A stretch of DNA of 36,199 bases from Hallerella sp963652365 (GCA_963652365.1 CAVJTH010000026.1:1-36199), one strand, 5' to 3'. Numbered from the stretch's first letter, positions 1 through 8,395 are shown. Notes: generated by a model not told the origin, from the sequence alone. A program made the numbers and translations.

Positions 1-30
1 CCCCGCTAGAGTATATTTCAAGGCGTGTTA

Positions 31-73
31 GGCAGATTTACTTGACGACTTAAATCCGCCCTTTTATTTTTTT
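31..73 (+). terminator. Intrinsic terminator of an upstream plus-strand gene
   Basis: A 10-bp stem with one mismatch (GGCAGATTTA at 31-40 with TAAATCCGCC at 51-60) and a 10-nt loop is followed by a T-rich run at 62-72. This is the layout of a rho-independent terminator for a gene lying left of the window. The next gene starts within 20 nt, so the same DNA may also hold its promoter. Confidence 0.6.
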
Positions 74-88
74 AATATGATTTTTGCC

Positions 89-469
89 ATGAAGCAAATA
101 TTACTCGCAATAGCAATAATAGCCTTATCAGGTTGCGCAACAGGTTCAAATATTGTTACCGGGCAAGCAAGGACGCCTATAGATCCCTCTTCCGTAAAAA
201 TAATCAATCAATTGCCTGAGGATCCCTACGAAATAATCGGAATCGTTACCGCATCAAGCGATGCAGGCTGGACCGAACAAGGAGATTATGAATACGCACT
301 AATAGAACTAAAAAAGCAAGCGGCAAAAATCGGAGCAAACCGAATTTTAATCGAAAATATCGGAAAATCACCCCAAGGTTATTATTATTCAGCCGGAATC
401 TTTTGGCAATCTTCGGCATCCACAATCACAGGAAAGGCTCTTTACGTTAAAAAGAAGAAACCAAATTAA
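89..469 (+). CDS. Small outer-membrane-type lipoprotein, function unknown
   Basis: The 126-residue product has a lipoprotein signal with lipobox LSGC and the lipidated cysteine at residue 16. An ATG at 77 is also in frame. The one at 89 is preferred because it puts the lysine next to the hydrophobic core; neither has a clear ribosome binding site. The mature part is a small alpha/beta domain with a segment (KKQAAKIGANRILIENIG) like the Ala-x-x-x-Gly-Ala-Asn stretch of YbjQ/DUF4156-type small lipoproteins. That likeness is suggestive only. The gene is clearly more AT-rich than most of the window, which could mean recent acquisition. It converges on fic with 21 nt between the stop codons. No function can be assigned. 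Confidence 0.75.
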   Translation: MKQILLAIAIIALSGCATGSNIVTGQARTPIDPSSVKIINQLPEDPYEIIGIVTASSDAGWTEQGDYEYALIELKKQAAKIGANRILIENIGKSPQGYYYSAGIFWQSSASTITGKALYVKKKKPN

Positions 470-490
470 AACGGGAACTTTTTCTATTTC

Positions 491-1225
491 CTACCCAACC
501 TGAAAATACTCCATCAGCCTTCTGTAATCGTCTTGCGCAGAAAGGCAGATATCCCGCAAGAAGCCATCGATGCGCCCCCAGTTTTCAAGCCCCCGATAAT
601 AGAACAGGCGCAAATCTTCCGCAACGATAAACGGAACGATGTTTCCCTGCAGACATTGCCAGAACATCAAGAGCCGCCCGACACGCCCATTGCCGTCCTG
701 AAAGGGATGTATCCGCTCGAATTCCACGTGAAAATTCAGGATATCGTCAAAATCGAGCTTTTCGAGCGCATTTTGCGAAGAGAGCAAGGATTTCATCCGC
801 CGATGGACATCCTTCGGGAGAACCGTTTCCATTCCGCCGACTTCATTGGGCAGCTTCTTGTAATCCCCGACGGCAAACCAGTCCTTATCGCTATCGGACG
901 TATTCGTCTTCAAGAGCAAATGCAAACGCTTTATATGAGCTTCCGTGATTCTTTCTTCGGCATGATCGATACAATAGTCGATGCAGCGAAAATGATTGAC
1001 CGTTTCCAGGATATCATCGACACGAACGATTCCCGAAGAACATTCCAGCGTCCGAGTTTCATAGATAAAGCGTGTCTGCTCCTTTGTCAAGCGGCTCCCC
1101 TCGATGTGATTGGAACTGTAAGTCAAGTCGATCTGCGTACGGTGGTAAATTCCCCCGCGAACCTTCCCATTCTTTTCGGTTCGAAGCCGTCGCAACAATG
1201 GGGAAACCGTTTCGCCTTTCGCCAT
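491..1225 (-). CDS. Fic-domain protein (probable AMP transferase) with N-terminal self-inhibitory motif
   Basis: The 244-residue protein carries a complete Fic core, HPFQDGNGRVGR at 173-184. It has the catalytic His173, the acidic residue of the anion-binding loop and the closing Arg. Fic enzymes usually transfer AMP from ATP to a hydroxyl side chain of a target protein. Near the N-terminus S38-x-x-x-E42-G43 fits the inhibitory (S/T)xxxE(G/N) motif, so this looks like a class II Fic that holds its own glutamate over the ATP site. There is no separate antitoxin gene and no signal peptide. The start lies 6 nt after the ompH stop, with an AAGGGG ribosome site overlapping that stop, so the gene is probably read from the bamA-ompH transcript. 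The target is unknown. Confidence 0.9.
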   Translation of the reverse strand: MAKGETVSPLLRRLRTEKNGKVRGGIYHRTQIDLTYSSNHIEGSRLTKEQTRFIYETRTLECSSGIVRVDDILETVNHFRCIDYCIDHAEERITEAHIKRLHLLLKTNTSDSDKDWFAVGDYKKLPNEVGGMETVLPKDVHRRMKSLLSSQNALEKLDFDDILNFHVEFERIHPFQDGNGRVGRLLMFWQCLQGNIVPFIVAEDLRLFYYRGLENWGRIDGFLRDICLSAQDDYRRLMEYFQVG

Positions 1226-1231
1226 CGCCCC

Positions 1232-1753
1232 TTACCGCCCGTTCAGATAGTCCAGCACCTTCTGCGTCAGGTCGTTCTCGTTTTTCCAGAAGAGGACTGC
1301 GCCCGTCGCCCGGTCGATCACCATGTCGTAGCCTTCCTGCAAGGCGATTTCCGTCACCGCCTTCTTGATGAGCGAAATGATCGGGGCGCTCACCTTTTCG
1401 TTTTCGGAAATCAGCTCCCCGGTCCGTCCATAGACGCGGTCGATGAATTCCTTCAGCTCGGTATTCTTCTTGGCGTAGTCCGCTTCGAGCTCCTTCCGCT
1501 TTTCGTCCGAAAGCATCAGGGACTGCTTGTCGAGCTTTTCCTTGATGGCGGCGAGTTCCTTCTGGAGCAGGTTCGCCTGCTGCTCCCACTTGGCGACCTG
1601 GCGGTCGTATTCCTCCTGCGCCTTTTTCGTTCCCTTGTAGCCTTCGAAGATGAGCTTGGAATCCACGTGAGCGACCCGCAAGCCGTCTTCCGCGAAAGCG
1701 ACCGAAGAAAGAAGCGCCAAGACGAAGAAGAGGATAATGGATTTTTTACGCAT
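1232..1753 (-). CDS. OmpH/Skp-family periplasmic chaperone
   Basis: The 173-residue protein has a signal peptide (MRKKSIILFFVLALLSSVAFA). It is followed by a short beta segment (RVAHVDSKLIFEGY), a long charged coiled coil at about 40-115, and a closing alpha/beta part ending in a YDMVIDRATGAVLFW-like stretch. That order is typical of Skp/OmpH, which forms a trimeric, jellyfish-like cage that carries unfolded outer-membrane proteins through the periplasm to the BAM complex. Its start codon shares one base with the bamA stop (TGATG), so translation is likely coupled. Placement directly after bamA matches the common bamA-skp order in Gram-negative bacteria. Confidence 0.92.
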   Translation of the reverse strand: MRKKSIILFFVLALLSSVAFAEDGLRVAHVDSKLIFEGYKGTKKAQEEYDRQVAKWEQQANLLQKELAAIKEKLDKQSLMLSDEKRKELEADYAKKNTELKEFIDRVYGRTGELISENEKVSAPIISLIKKAVTEIALQEGYDMVIDRATGAVLFWKNENDLTQKVLDYLNGR

Positions 1754-4524
1754 CAGAATCCCTGCCCGATGACAAAGTTGAACTCCATGTCGCCTACGCT
1801 CGTGCGCTCGTAGCCGGAATAGGTCTCGCCCGGGTCAAGCGGCCAGGCGAAGTCGAATCCGATAATGCCGAGCATCGGAACGACCACGCGGAAGCCGAAT
1901 CCGAAGTCCCGCTTGAGGCTCGACGGATCCCATTCCGAAAGCGGGTTCGGCTGGCTCTTCGAAACCTTTTCGTCCGGATTGTAGCGCTTGCCAAAGACGT
2001 TTCCCGCATCGAAGAAGAGCGGCAAGAGGTAGAACGTGTTCGGTACGATTCCCCACTGGATTTCCGCGCCGATATACTGGTAGCTGCGACCCAGCCTGCG
2101 GTAGCCGATCGATCCCGAGCTGTAACCGCGCATCATGCCGTCATAGCCGAGGACGCCGCCCATCTGGTACAAAGTCCGATACTGGAGCGGGTTTCCGACC
2201 ATGATTCCATATTCGTTCGTGAGGGCGAGCGCGACGCGATCGCCGATAAGCGGGAACCACCACTTGACGGTCAGGTCCGTCTTCACGAAGCTGAAATCGC
2301 TGCCGATGATGTCGTCCGCGACTTCCACGGAAAGCACGTAGCGCGAGCCGTCCGTCGGAAACTGCGGCAGGTTCTTGTCGTCGCGAATGAGCTTGAACGT
2401 CACCGCGGATTCGACGCCCGAATAGCGGACAAGGCTCCCGGCGACATTGTCGCCCTGCTTGTTCATCATCCAGCTGTAGCCGACCTGTCCGTAGAAATAG
2501 TCATCGGGCCACTTGAGACGCTTGCCGACATAGATGGATCCGCCATAGCGCGTAATGTCCGGATCGTCGTCCTGGTTCCACCACGCATAGCTGAGGCTCG
2601 TTCCGAGAGTGATCGGATAGTCCAGGAACCACGGTTCGACAAAGCTTATCGAAGCGCTCTTCTTGTCTTCGCCGTATTCCACGTTGAAGCTTGCGCTCTG
2701 ACCGTCGCCCATGCAGCAGTTCGGAATCGACACGCCCAGGGTTCCCGTGAGACCGTCGCTCTGGCTGTAGGCGAGGCCCGCGCTGAACTGCCCCGTTCCC
2801 GCTTCCTTTTCCGCGACCTTGAAGACCAGATCGACCTGCTGATCCCCCACGATCTGGATATCGGGATAGACCATGTCGAAGTAGTTCAGCTGCATGATTT
2901 CCCGGAAGCTGCGTTCGAGGGAAGACTGCCGGTACGTGTCGCCCGGGTAGAGCCTGACCTCGCGGCGGATCACCTTGTCCTTCGTCTTCGTGTTGCCGAC
3001 GATGTTCACCCGGTGAACCTGGGCGGGCAAGCCTTCGCGCATCCGGTATTCGAGATTGACGACGCTGTCGTTTACAAAGTTCCGGGTTTCGTCGAACTGG
3101 GCAAAGAGATAGCCGTCTTCGCGGTAAGACGCGATGATCGCGCTGCGCGTCGCCTCGTAGGCGTAATAGTCAAAGACCTCTCCGCTGTCCAGATAGACCG
3201 CCCGGGCAAGCATCTTGTCGGTCAGGACCTCGTTTCCGGTGAAATGCACCGCGCCCGCATAGTAGCGCTGCCCCTCGTCGATATCGATGTAGATTCGGAC
3301 ATACTTGGACGTGATGACGCTGTCGTAAGGCGTGAGCGCGCCGAACGTCTCTTCGAGCGTGTAGCGGGCGAGAAGCTTTTCCTCGTAGCGGTTCCGCCGA
3401 TGTTTCTGCAAGAGTTCCTTCACCTTCGGGTTCTTCCAGTTGCGATCCTTCGACAGGTTCCGGATCCAGGTCTTGCGAAGTTCCTCGTACGTGATGATGC
3501 CGTTCAGAATCTTGACGGCGGTTTCCTCGTCCTGGACATCCTGGACCGGAACCGCCTGCGCGTTCGGGGCGAAGTTTCTCCGGTGTTCGCGGTAGTAATG
3601 CGCGGACTTTTCCACCACGCGGCCCGCCAAGCGGTTCATGATGTTCGCCGTATCGGAAATGGCCTGGTTCAATTGCCCGTAGAGAAGATCCAGCTTGCGG
3701 GTTTTCGGGACGGTGCGTCCCATGTAGAAGTTGCAGCTCGAATCCGGCAGGTACTCGGCGCGATACTCCTTCAGTTCGGCGTCCAGATAGCCAAAATGCC
3801 GAATCGCGTTCAGCACCGTGTCGCGATCCGCCTCGAAGACGGCTTCCTTGAATTCGCCGTCACCCCACCAGTGGGTGCGCTTCGTCAGCATGTGGTCGGT
3901 AATCTCCGTCGTCGGAACATGGTCGTTGCCGGTCACGACAATCGAATCCACCTGTACTTTCGGCCCTTCGCGGACAATGAACGTCACCGCGTTTTCATGA
4001 TCGGAAACGGGCGTTTCCCGAAATCCCACTTCCGCGAGCAGGTATCCCTCGGAGCGGTAATAGTTCAGAATGTTCTGGCGGTCGCGTTCGAGCCCGCTCT
4101 TGCTATAGACCCTCCCCTGCAAGAGGCTCACCTTGAGCCGCACGTCTTCTTCCGAGATCTCGTCGCAGCCTTCGACATAGACCGTATCCAGCGCGGGAAG
4201 TTCCACGACGCGGAACACCAGATCCACCTTGCTTTCCGCGCCCGGCAGATAATCGACCCAGGCGGTCACGTCGTCGAAATATCCCGTTTCGAACAGGTCC
4301 GAGACGCTCTTCTGGACCTTTTCCGTAAAGACAGACGGCTGAAACGACTGGCCGTCGCGAACGCTCACCCGACTCAACACGGAACGCTCGTCCATGTTGA
4401 CAAGACCTTCGGCGCGAACATGCCGAACCGTCGTCGAAACAGTAAAATTCTCCGGCACGTCCAAGAGCTGCGCCATCGGAAATGCGGTCAAGACAAGCAA
4501 AAAGGCAAGAACACGAAAAATCAA
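1753..4524 (-). CDS. bamA: BamA, Omp85-family outer-membrane protein assembly factor
   Basis: The 923-residue protein has a signal peptide at 1-19, POTRA domains at about 33-107, 112-186, 190-418, 420-497 and 502-573, and a C-terminal Omp85 beta-barrel from about 580 ending in Phe. The conserved barrel loop motif (V/I)RG(F/Y) appears as MRGY at 798-801. BamA inserts beta-barrel proteins into the outer membrane. The protein is about 110 residues longer than the E. coli protein, mainly through a charged, helical insertion at about 262-404, just before the last strand of the third POTRA. The start is a TTG: an in-frame stop lies just upstream, and an AAGG sits about 10 nt before it. The terminator at 4573-4602 separates bamA from the gene before it. 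The gene heads bamA-ompH-fic. Confidence 0.95.
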   Translation of the reverse strand: MIFRVLAFLLVLTAFPMAQLLDVPENFTVSTTVRHVRAEGLVNMDERSVLSRVSVRDGQSFQPSVFTEKVQKSVSDLFETGYFDDVTAWVDYLPGAESKVDLVFRVVELPALDTVYVEGCDEISEEDVRLKVSLLQGRVYSKSGLERDRQNILNYYRSEGYLLAEVGFRETPVSDHENAVTFIVREGPKVQVDSIVVTGNDHVPTTEITDHMLTKRTHWWGDGEFKEAVFEADRDTVLNAIRHFGYLDAELKEYRAEYLPDSSCNFYMGRTVPKTRKLDLLYGQLNQAISDTANIMNRLAGRVVEKSAHYYREHRRNFAPNAQAVPVQDVQDEETAVKILNGIITYEELRKTWIRNLSKDRNWKNPKVKELLQKHRRNRYEEKLLARYTLEETFGALTPYDSVITSKYVRIYIDIDEGQRYYAGAVHFTGNEVLTDKMLARAVYLDSGEVFDYYAYEATRSAIIASYREDGYLFAQFDETRNFVNDSVVNLEYRMREGLPAQVHRVNIVGNTKTKDKVIRREVRLYPGDTYRQSSLERSFREIMQLNYFDMVYPDIQIVGDQQVDLVFKVAEKEAGTGQFSAGLAYSQSDGLTGTLGVSIPNCCMGDGQSASFNVEYGEDKKSASISFVEPWFLDYPITLGTSLSYAWWNQDDDPDITRYGGSIYVGKRLKWPDDYFYGQVGYSWMMNKQGDNVAGSLVRYSGVESAVTFKLIRDDKNLPQFPTDGSRYVLSVEVADDIIGSDFSFVKTDLTVKWWFPLIGDRVALALTNEYGIMVGNPLQYRTLYQMGGVLGYDGMMRGYSSGSIGYRRLGRSYQYIGAEIQWGIVPNTFYLLPLFFDAGNVFGKRYNPDEKVSKSQPNPLSEWDPSSLKRDFGFGFRVVVPMLGIIGFDFAWPLDPGETYSGYERTSVGDMEFNFVIGQGF

Positions 4525-4565
4525 GAGGGTGCTACCTTATTGAATAGGAGTAAAAATCGCTTTCA

Positions 4566-4571
4566 AAGATA
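4566..4571 (-). promoter_or_regulatory. Candidate -10 box for bamA
   Basis: Reading the minus strand, TATCTT lies 41 nt before the bamA TTG, which would give a leader of roughly 34 nt. It matches the TAT(A/C)TT box seen before several other genes here. No good -35 is visible, and the T-run of the neighbouring terminator overlaps the area. Confidence 0.35.
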
Positions 4572-4572
4572 C

Positions 4573-4602
4573 AAAAAAACGCCCATGAAAAAATGGGCGT
4601 TT
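4573..4602 (-). terminator. Intrinsic terminator after the 4625-5677 lipoprotein gene
   Basis: A perfect 10-bp stem (AAACGCCCAT at 4577-4586 with ATGGGCGTTT at 4593-4602) and a 6-nt loop are followed on the minus strand by seven T residues. It lies 23 nt past the stop codon of the lipoprotein gene and should isolate it from bamA. Confidence 0.85.
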
Positions 4603-4624
4603 CCAAAAGCGCTGTCCGAAAAAT

Positions 4625-5677
4625 CTAGTGGCCCAGATATTTGCGGCCGATGCCGAACTGGTCCTTGTATTCGACATAATCCGGCACAAAGCCGTTCGAG
4701 TAGCTGAACGCGATATTTACCGAGCACTGGAATTCGTTGCGAAGTTCCCCCTTGCCGGTAAAAGGCTTCTGCTTCTTTTCGATTTTCGCCTTGTCGCCCT
4801 TGCCGACGACGACTTCGGCATCGCACCAGCCCTTGCCAACCTGCTTCGCGAAGACGGAATCGCCCGCTGTCGAGACGAGCTTGATCTTCGTCGGGTCGAG
4901 TTCCGTGTTATTGCCCGTCGAAGCCCAGAACTGGAGCTCTCCCTTGAGAGACGTCGAAGAAATCTGGATGGTCGGGAACGCCATCACGTAGCCCCACTTG
5001 TCGACAAGCGGCGACTTGTTCGGGATGTTCTCGCCAAAGATGAGGAAGTAGGGGCGGGTCGCGACGCGGCTCTTGTCGTGTTCGCGCTGCAGGTCCGCGT
5101 TTTTCGGAGCGATCAGCTCCATCACCAGCAGATTGTATTCCTTGACGACCGGATCGTCCTCGTCGATAGCCTCCGAAAGGTTCTTGGAGACGTAGAGGTT
5201 CTCGGCCTGGGTGCGCAGCGCCTGGATCTTCGCGAAATCGCCGTTCAGACGCTTGAGAAGGGAGATGGCCGTGTCGATTTTCGCAAAGCCATCGAGCGAA
5301 TTGCCGAGGCTTGCGCCTTCCGCAGTCGCCTGGTTCAGGCCGACGTTCGAAAGCGCTTCCGCAATGGCTGTCGCCGTTTCCACGTTTTCCACCTTGCCGA
5401 TATTCTGGAGAGCCTGTTCGAAGAGCCCGTGGAGCAGGTCGCTCTGCGGATCCTTCTTGCTTTCCTGCTCGGCGCGTTTCGCGAGCGCAAGCGTAAAGTT
5501 GCCGTAGAACTCGTCGGAAATCTTTCCCTTTTCCTTCGCGTTCAGGTAGGAATTGATGGCATTCTGGTAGCGGCCGGCTTCCAGATGCTCGTCTCCGCGC
5601 TTTTCGTTAGTGCCCTTGCAGCCCGCGAGAAGGAAGGCCGAAGCCGCCAAAAGAACGACGATGTGTCTTGTTTTCAT
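4625..5677 (-). CDS. Lipoprotein with helical N-terminal repeats, function unknown
   Basis: The 350-residue product has a lipoprotein signal with lipobox LAGC and the lipidated cysteine at residue 20. Right after it comes a TPR-like helix pair (GDEHLEAGRYQNAINSYLNA), then about 150 residues of mostly helical sequence. The C-terminal third is strand-rich, with SLKGELQFWASTG near 240 and two cysteines (in GWCDAEV and FQCSVN) that could form a disulfide. A role as a periplasmic scaffold is possible; I cannot name a family. It is not BamD: the length is wrong and the full TPR array is missing. The ribosome site AAAGGG precedes the ATG. The gene stands alone, with a strong terminator behind it and a divergent GT5 gene in front. 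Confidence 0.8.
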   Translation of the reverse strand: MKTRHIVVLLAASAFLLAGCKGTNEKRGDEHLEAGRYQNAINSYLNAKEKGKISDEFYGNFTLALAKRAEQESKKDPQSDLLHGLFEQALQNIGKVENVETATAIAEALSNVGLNQATAEGASLGNSLDGFAKIDTAISLLKRLNGDFAKIQALRTQAENLYVSKNLSEAIDEDDPVVKEYNLLVMELIAPKNADLQREHDKSRVATRPYFLIFGENIPNKSPLVDKWGYVMAFPTIQISSTSLKGELQFWASTGNNTELDPTKIKLVSTAGDSVFAKQVGKGWCDAEVVVGKGDKAKIEKKQKPFTGKGELRNEFQCSVNIAFSYSNGFVPDYVEYKDQFGIGRKYLGH

Positions 5678-5751
5678 TATTTGACCCTTTATCCGAAAAA
5701 TTTTTGGTTCGGTGGATTTCTCTCCGTAATTTAATTAAATATTTTTGTAGT

Positions 5752-5765
5752 GAAGCGCTCGCTTC
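5752..5765. promoter_or_regulatory. Inverted repeat in the divergent region before the GT5 gene
   Basis: GAAGCG (5752-5757) and CGCTTC (5760-5765) are perfect arms around a 2-nt centre. The site is 25 nt before the TTG start of the GT5 gene, in the 112-nt AT-rich region shared with the divergent lipoprotein gene. It could be an operator or a short leader hairpin. Nothing further supports either. Confidence 0.3.
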
Positions 5766-5789
5766 GTAAATTATTTTTTGGAGAACGTC

Positions 5790-7199
5790 TTGAAATTTCT
5801 TGTCGTCAGCCCGGAATCCGGAGAATGGACCAAGCCTAGCCCTCTAGGCGGAGCCGTAAACCAGCTCACACAGGCCAGCGCGCGCGCCGGCACGGAAACC
5901 CTGACGATTTCTCCGTTTTACCCGAGACTTCTTGGCGATCCGTCCAATTACCGCACGGTCTTCAAGGGTGTCGAGAAGTTGCGCAACATGCCTTTCGAGG
6001 TCCTGGCCGGGAAAAATCCGCTCTACGCCTATATCCGCTTCGACAGCTATTTCGACCGCCCCGCCATCTACGGGGAAAACAACAGTCCCTATGGCGACAA
6101 CCATCTGAGGTTTTCCTTCCTGGCATCGGCGGCTCTCGCCTATGCGGACGCCATCCGGTTCAACCCGACGATCCTCTGCGGGCACGACTGGGGCGGCGCC
6201 CTGATCGCCCCGATCGCGAAGACCGTCTATCCCGATGCGTTCGGCAAGACGCCGTTCTTCTTTACCGTCCACAACATCACCTACGACTTTCACGTCACCG
6301 AGTCGGAAATCGAGCGTATCGGCCTGCCGCGGCAGGACTTCAACATGGACGGCTACGAATTCTGGGGAAAGGTCAGCCTGCTCAAGGCGGGAGTCTTTTA
6401 CGCAAGGAAAGTCCTGCTCCCCTCTCCCGGATACTGCGACGGGATTCTCAACGACCATCTGGGCGGCGGACTTTCGGGATTTCTCGTCCAGAACAGGGAA
6501 AAGCTCAAGGGCATCCAGTTCGGGCTGAACTATCCGTTCTGGGACTTCAACGCGAAAGCGACCCAGCCGATCGAAATTGCGAAGAAAGCGGCGCGTTCCA
6601 CGCTGGAATTGCTCCTCGGAAAGAAGTTCGACTACCGGATGGTCATGTTCTGCAATCTCGGGCCTGAATCCGGGCGGACGTCCGAAACCCTCGCGACCCT
6701 GCTCGGCGACATCAACAAGCTGAACGTCTTCATCGTCATCGGGGCGGAAAGAAACAGCCAGGAATGGAACTACTACGGTTCCGTGGCAAGCCAGGAACAT
6801 TCCCACATGGCGGTCATGGAAATCAACCAGGCGGACAATCTGGGAGTCCGGACAGCGCTCGCCGGTTCGGACATCCTGTTTGCGGCAAATCCCACGGAGC
6901 CTTCCGCGAGCATGATTCTAAAGTCCCTCGCCTGCGGAACGATTCCCCTGACCGGTCGCGACGTCGGCTGCGCAAACCTGCTCACCAACTACGTCGGGGA
7001 CTTCTCCACGGCAAACGCGATGCTCGTCGATGACTCGACGGCTCCAGACCAGATGATTCGAAAGTTCAAGAATGCGGTGCAGCTCTACAGCTCGAATCCC
7101 GAGAGCTGGAACTACCTTGTACGAAACGCATACCAGTTCCGCTACGAATGGGACCGGACGATTTCGCAGTACATCATCACGTTCGGCGAAAACACCTAG
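5790..7199 (+). CDS. Divergent GT5-family (glycogen/starch synthase-like) glycosyltransferase
   Basis: The 469-residue protein follows the GT5 fold in order: an N-terminal KPSPLGG (15-21) where glycogen synthases have KxGGL, DNHLRFSFLASAAL near 103, HDW at 132-134, HN at 161-162, EFWGKVSLLKAG (190-201), GIQFGLNYPFWD (241-252), EPSASMILKSLACGTIPL (370-387) with the conserved acceptor-site Glu370, and an aromatic C-terminus. Canonical enzymes add glucose from ADP- or UDP-glucose to alpha-1,4-glucan. Two features are odd: the N-terminal loop has two extra residues, and the Arg/Lys pair of the usual SRLxxQKG segment is absent (NLGPESGR at 289-296). Activity or donor may therefore differ. TTG at 5790 is chosen over TTG at 5778 because GGAGA at 5780-5784 is correctly spaced. 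The stop overlaps that of the converging gene. Confidence 0.8.
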   Translation: MKFLVVSPESGEWTKPSPLGGAVNQLTQASARAGTETLTISPFYPRLLGDPSNYRTVFKGVEKLRNMPFEVLAGKNPLYAYIRFDSYFDRPAIYGENNSPYGDNHLRFSFLASAALAYADAIRFNPTILCGHDWGGALIAPIAKTVYPDAFGKTPFFFTVHNITYDFHVTESEIERIGLPRQDFNMDGYEFWGKVSLLKAGVFYARKVLLPSPGYCDGILNDHLGGGLSGFLVQNREKLKGIQFGLNYPFWDFNAKATQPIEIAKKAARSTLELLLGKKFDYRMVMFCNLGPESGRTSETLATLLGDINKLNVFIVIGAERNSQEWNYYGSVASQEHSHMAVMEINQADNLGVRTALAGSDILFAANPTEPSASMILKSLACGTIPLTGRDVGCANLLTNYVGDFSTANAMLVDDSTAPDQMIRKFKNAVQLYSSNPESWNYLVRNAYQFRYEWDRTISQYIITFGENT

Positions 7200-8347
7200 T
7201 CTTCCTGGCACCAGACGGTCGGGGAAAGCTCCGACCGGACAATCGAGACCCTTGCGTGATACAGGGAATCCGGATCCATCTGCGTGACTCCGATGACCCC
7301 GTCCGCGATCCGGGCGTTCAGATTGCCGGCTTCGCCCCAGGGCTTGTTGTAGCCTGTCCCGTAACCCCCCGCATCGTAACCGGCATCGGCGAGAACGGGA
7401 CGCTGCAGCAAGTCGGCGATTCCCTTCCACGTGGCGATGTTTGCCGTGCGAATCTTTTCGTGAGCCGCCGCTGTCCTCCCGCCGGAAGTGCTCGCGAAAT
7501 CCACCTTGGACAAGTCGAAGTTCGAATACCACGCTTCCTGATCCAGGACCCACGGGGAAATGTCGATGGCTATCCTGGACGCGGGCAGATAGGTCTTGAT
7601 GGTATCGACGATTTGCGAAAAATAGACGCCCATCGTCGAATCGGGAATGCCGCCGCCGTTTTGCGCAAAGTTTCCATGTTCGCTCGCCTTTTCCGCCTGG
7701 AGACTTCCCGACTCGGAATACTGGTAGTAATCCGGTTCGATAAGCCAGATAAACTGCACGGTGTCCGGATCCTGCCCGACCGAGTATTCGATATAGTCGC
7801 GGAATCCCGATGCGTATTGCCTGTAGCGATACAGGATGGAATCCTGGAAATAGTTCCGAATGAGTTCCGCGCCGTCCGTACAGTGATTCGGGGTGACAAA
7901 GGCGCCGTCTATCTTGGTGTCGCAATCGGCAAGCCCGTGGTCCTTGCCGAATTCCGCTATCACGTAGGCGTAGATCATCGGCGTCGCGTGCACCTGGCGC
8001 GTTACGTCGAACATCCGCGATTCAAACGAATTGAAGTAGTCGTTGTCGCCCAGCCAGACCGAAATGTAGTCGAGCCCCGCATAGAAAGCGGAATCCTCGT
8101 GAGCGGCCTGCCAGCCCGCGCCAAAGTTGAAGCGACAAGGGTCGAAACCAGGACTATGTACATAGAGCGACGAAGAGCTTTCGCCCAAAGACGAGGACGA
8201 CGAAAGGTCCCGAGATTCCGAAGAGAGCGAATTTTCCGCGGAAGAAATTCCGGCGTTGCCGCCATCATCGGGCCGTGAGGCGCTTTCCGAAGAGCAGGAC
8301 GCAAGAAGCGCGCCGAACGCGCACAGGACAAGTTTTCGCCAGCGCAT
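7196..8347 (-). CDS. Ser-rich-linker lipoprotein with possible glycoside-hydrolase-like barrel
   Basis: The 383-residue protein has a lipoprotein signal with lipobox LASC (Cys18), a serine-rich linker at about 19-61, and a globular domain from about 64 to the end. The domain alternates strands and helices as a TIM barrel would. Strand ends carry acidic residues: IEPD (203-206), IDIS (261-264) and ADAGYD (320-325). Such residues are common in sugar-cleaving barrels, but I cannot place it in a named GH family. Ser linkers of this kind are typical of Fibrobacter surface proteins. An earlier in-frame ATG at 8404 is rejected because AAAGGAGAT directly precedes the ATG at 8347 and the signal peptide begins there. 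It is divergent from the kinase gene. Confidence 0.75.
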   Translation of the reverse strand: MRWRKLVLCAFGALLASCSSESASRPDDGGNAGISSAENSLSSESRDLSSSSSLGESSSSLYVHSPGFDPCRFNFGAGWQAAHEDSAFYAGLDYISVWLGDNDYFNSFESRMFDVTRQVHATPMIYAYVIAEFGKDHGLADCDTKIDGAFVTPNHCTDGAELIRNYFQDSILYRYRQYASGFRDYIEYSVGQDPDTVQFIWLIEPDYYQYSESGSLQAEKASEHGNFAQNGGGIPDSTMGVYFSQIVDTIKTYLPASRIAIDISPWVLDQEAWYSNFDLSKVDFASTSGGRTAAAHEKIRTANIATWKGIADLLQRPVLADAGYDAGGYGTGYNKPWGEAGNLNARIADGVIGVTQMDPDSLYHARVSIVRSELSPTVWCQED

Positions 8348-8395
8348 AGAAATCTCCTTTCGAATGCCACACAACAGCGAAAGTAAATTTACATA

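Noticed and set aside
7196..8347. GH6 cellulase assignment from the EPD motif
   Set aside because: EPD alone is not enough; the other GH6 motifs and their order are missing.
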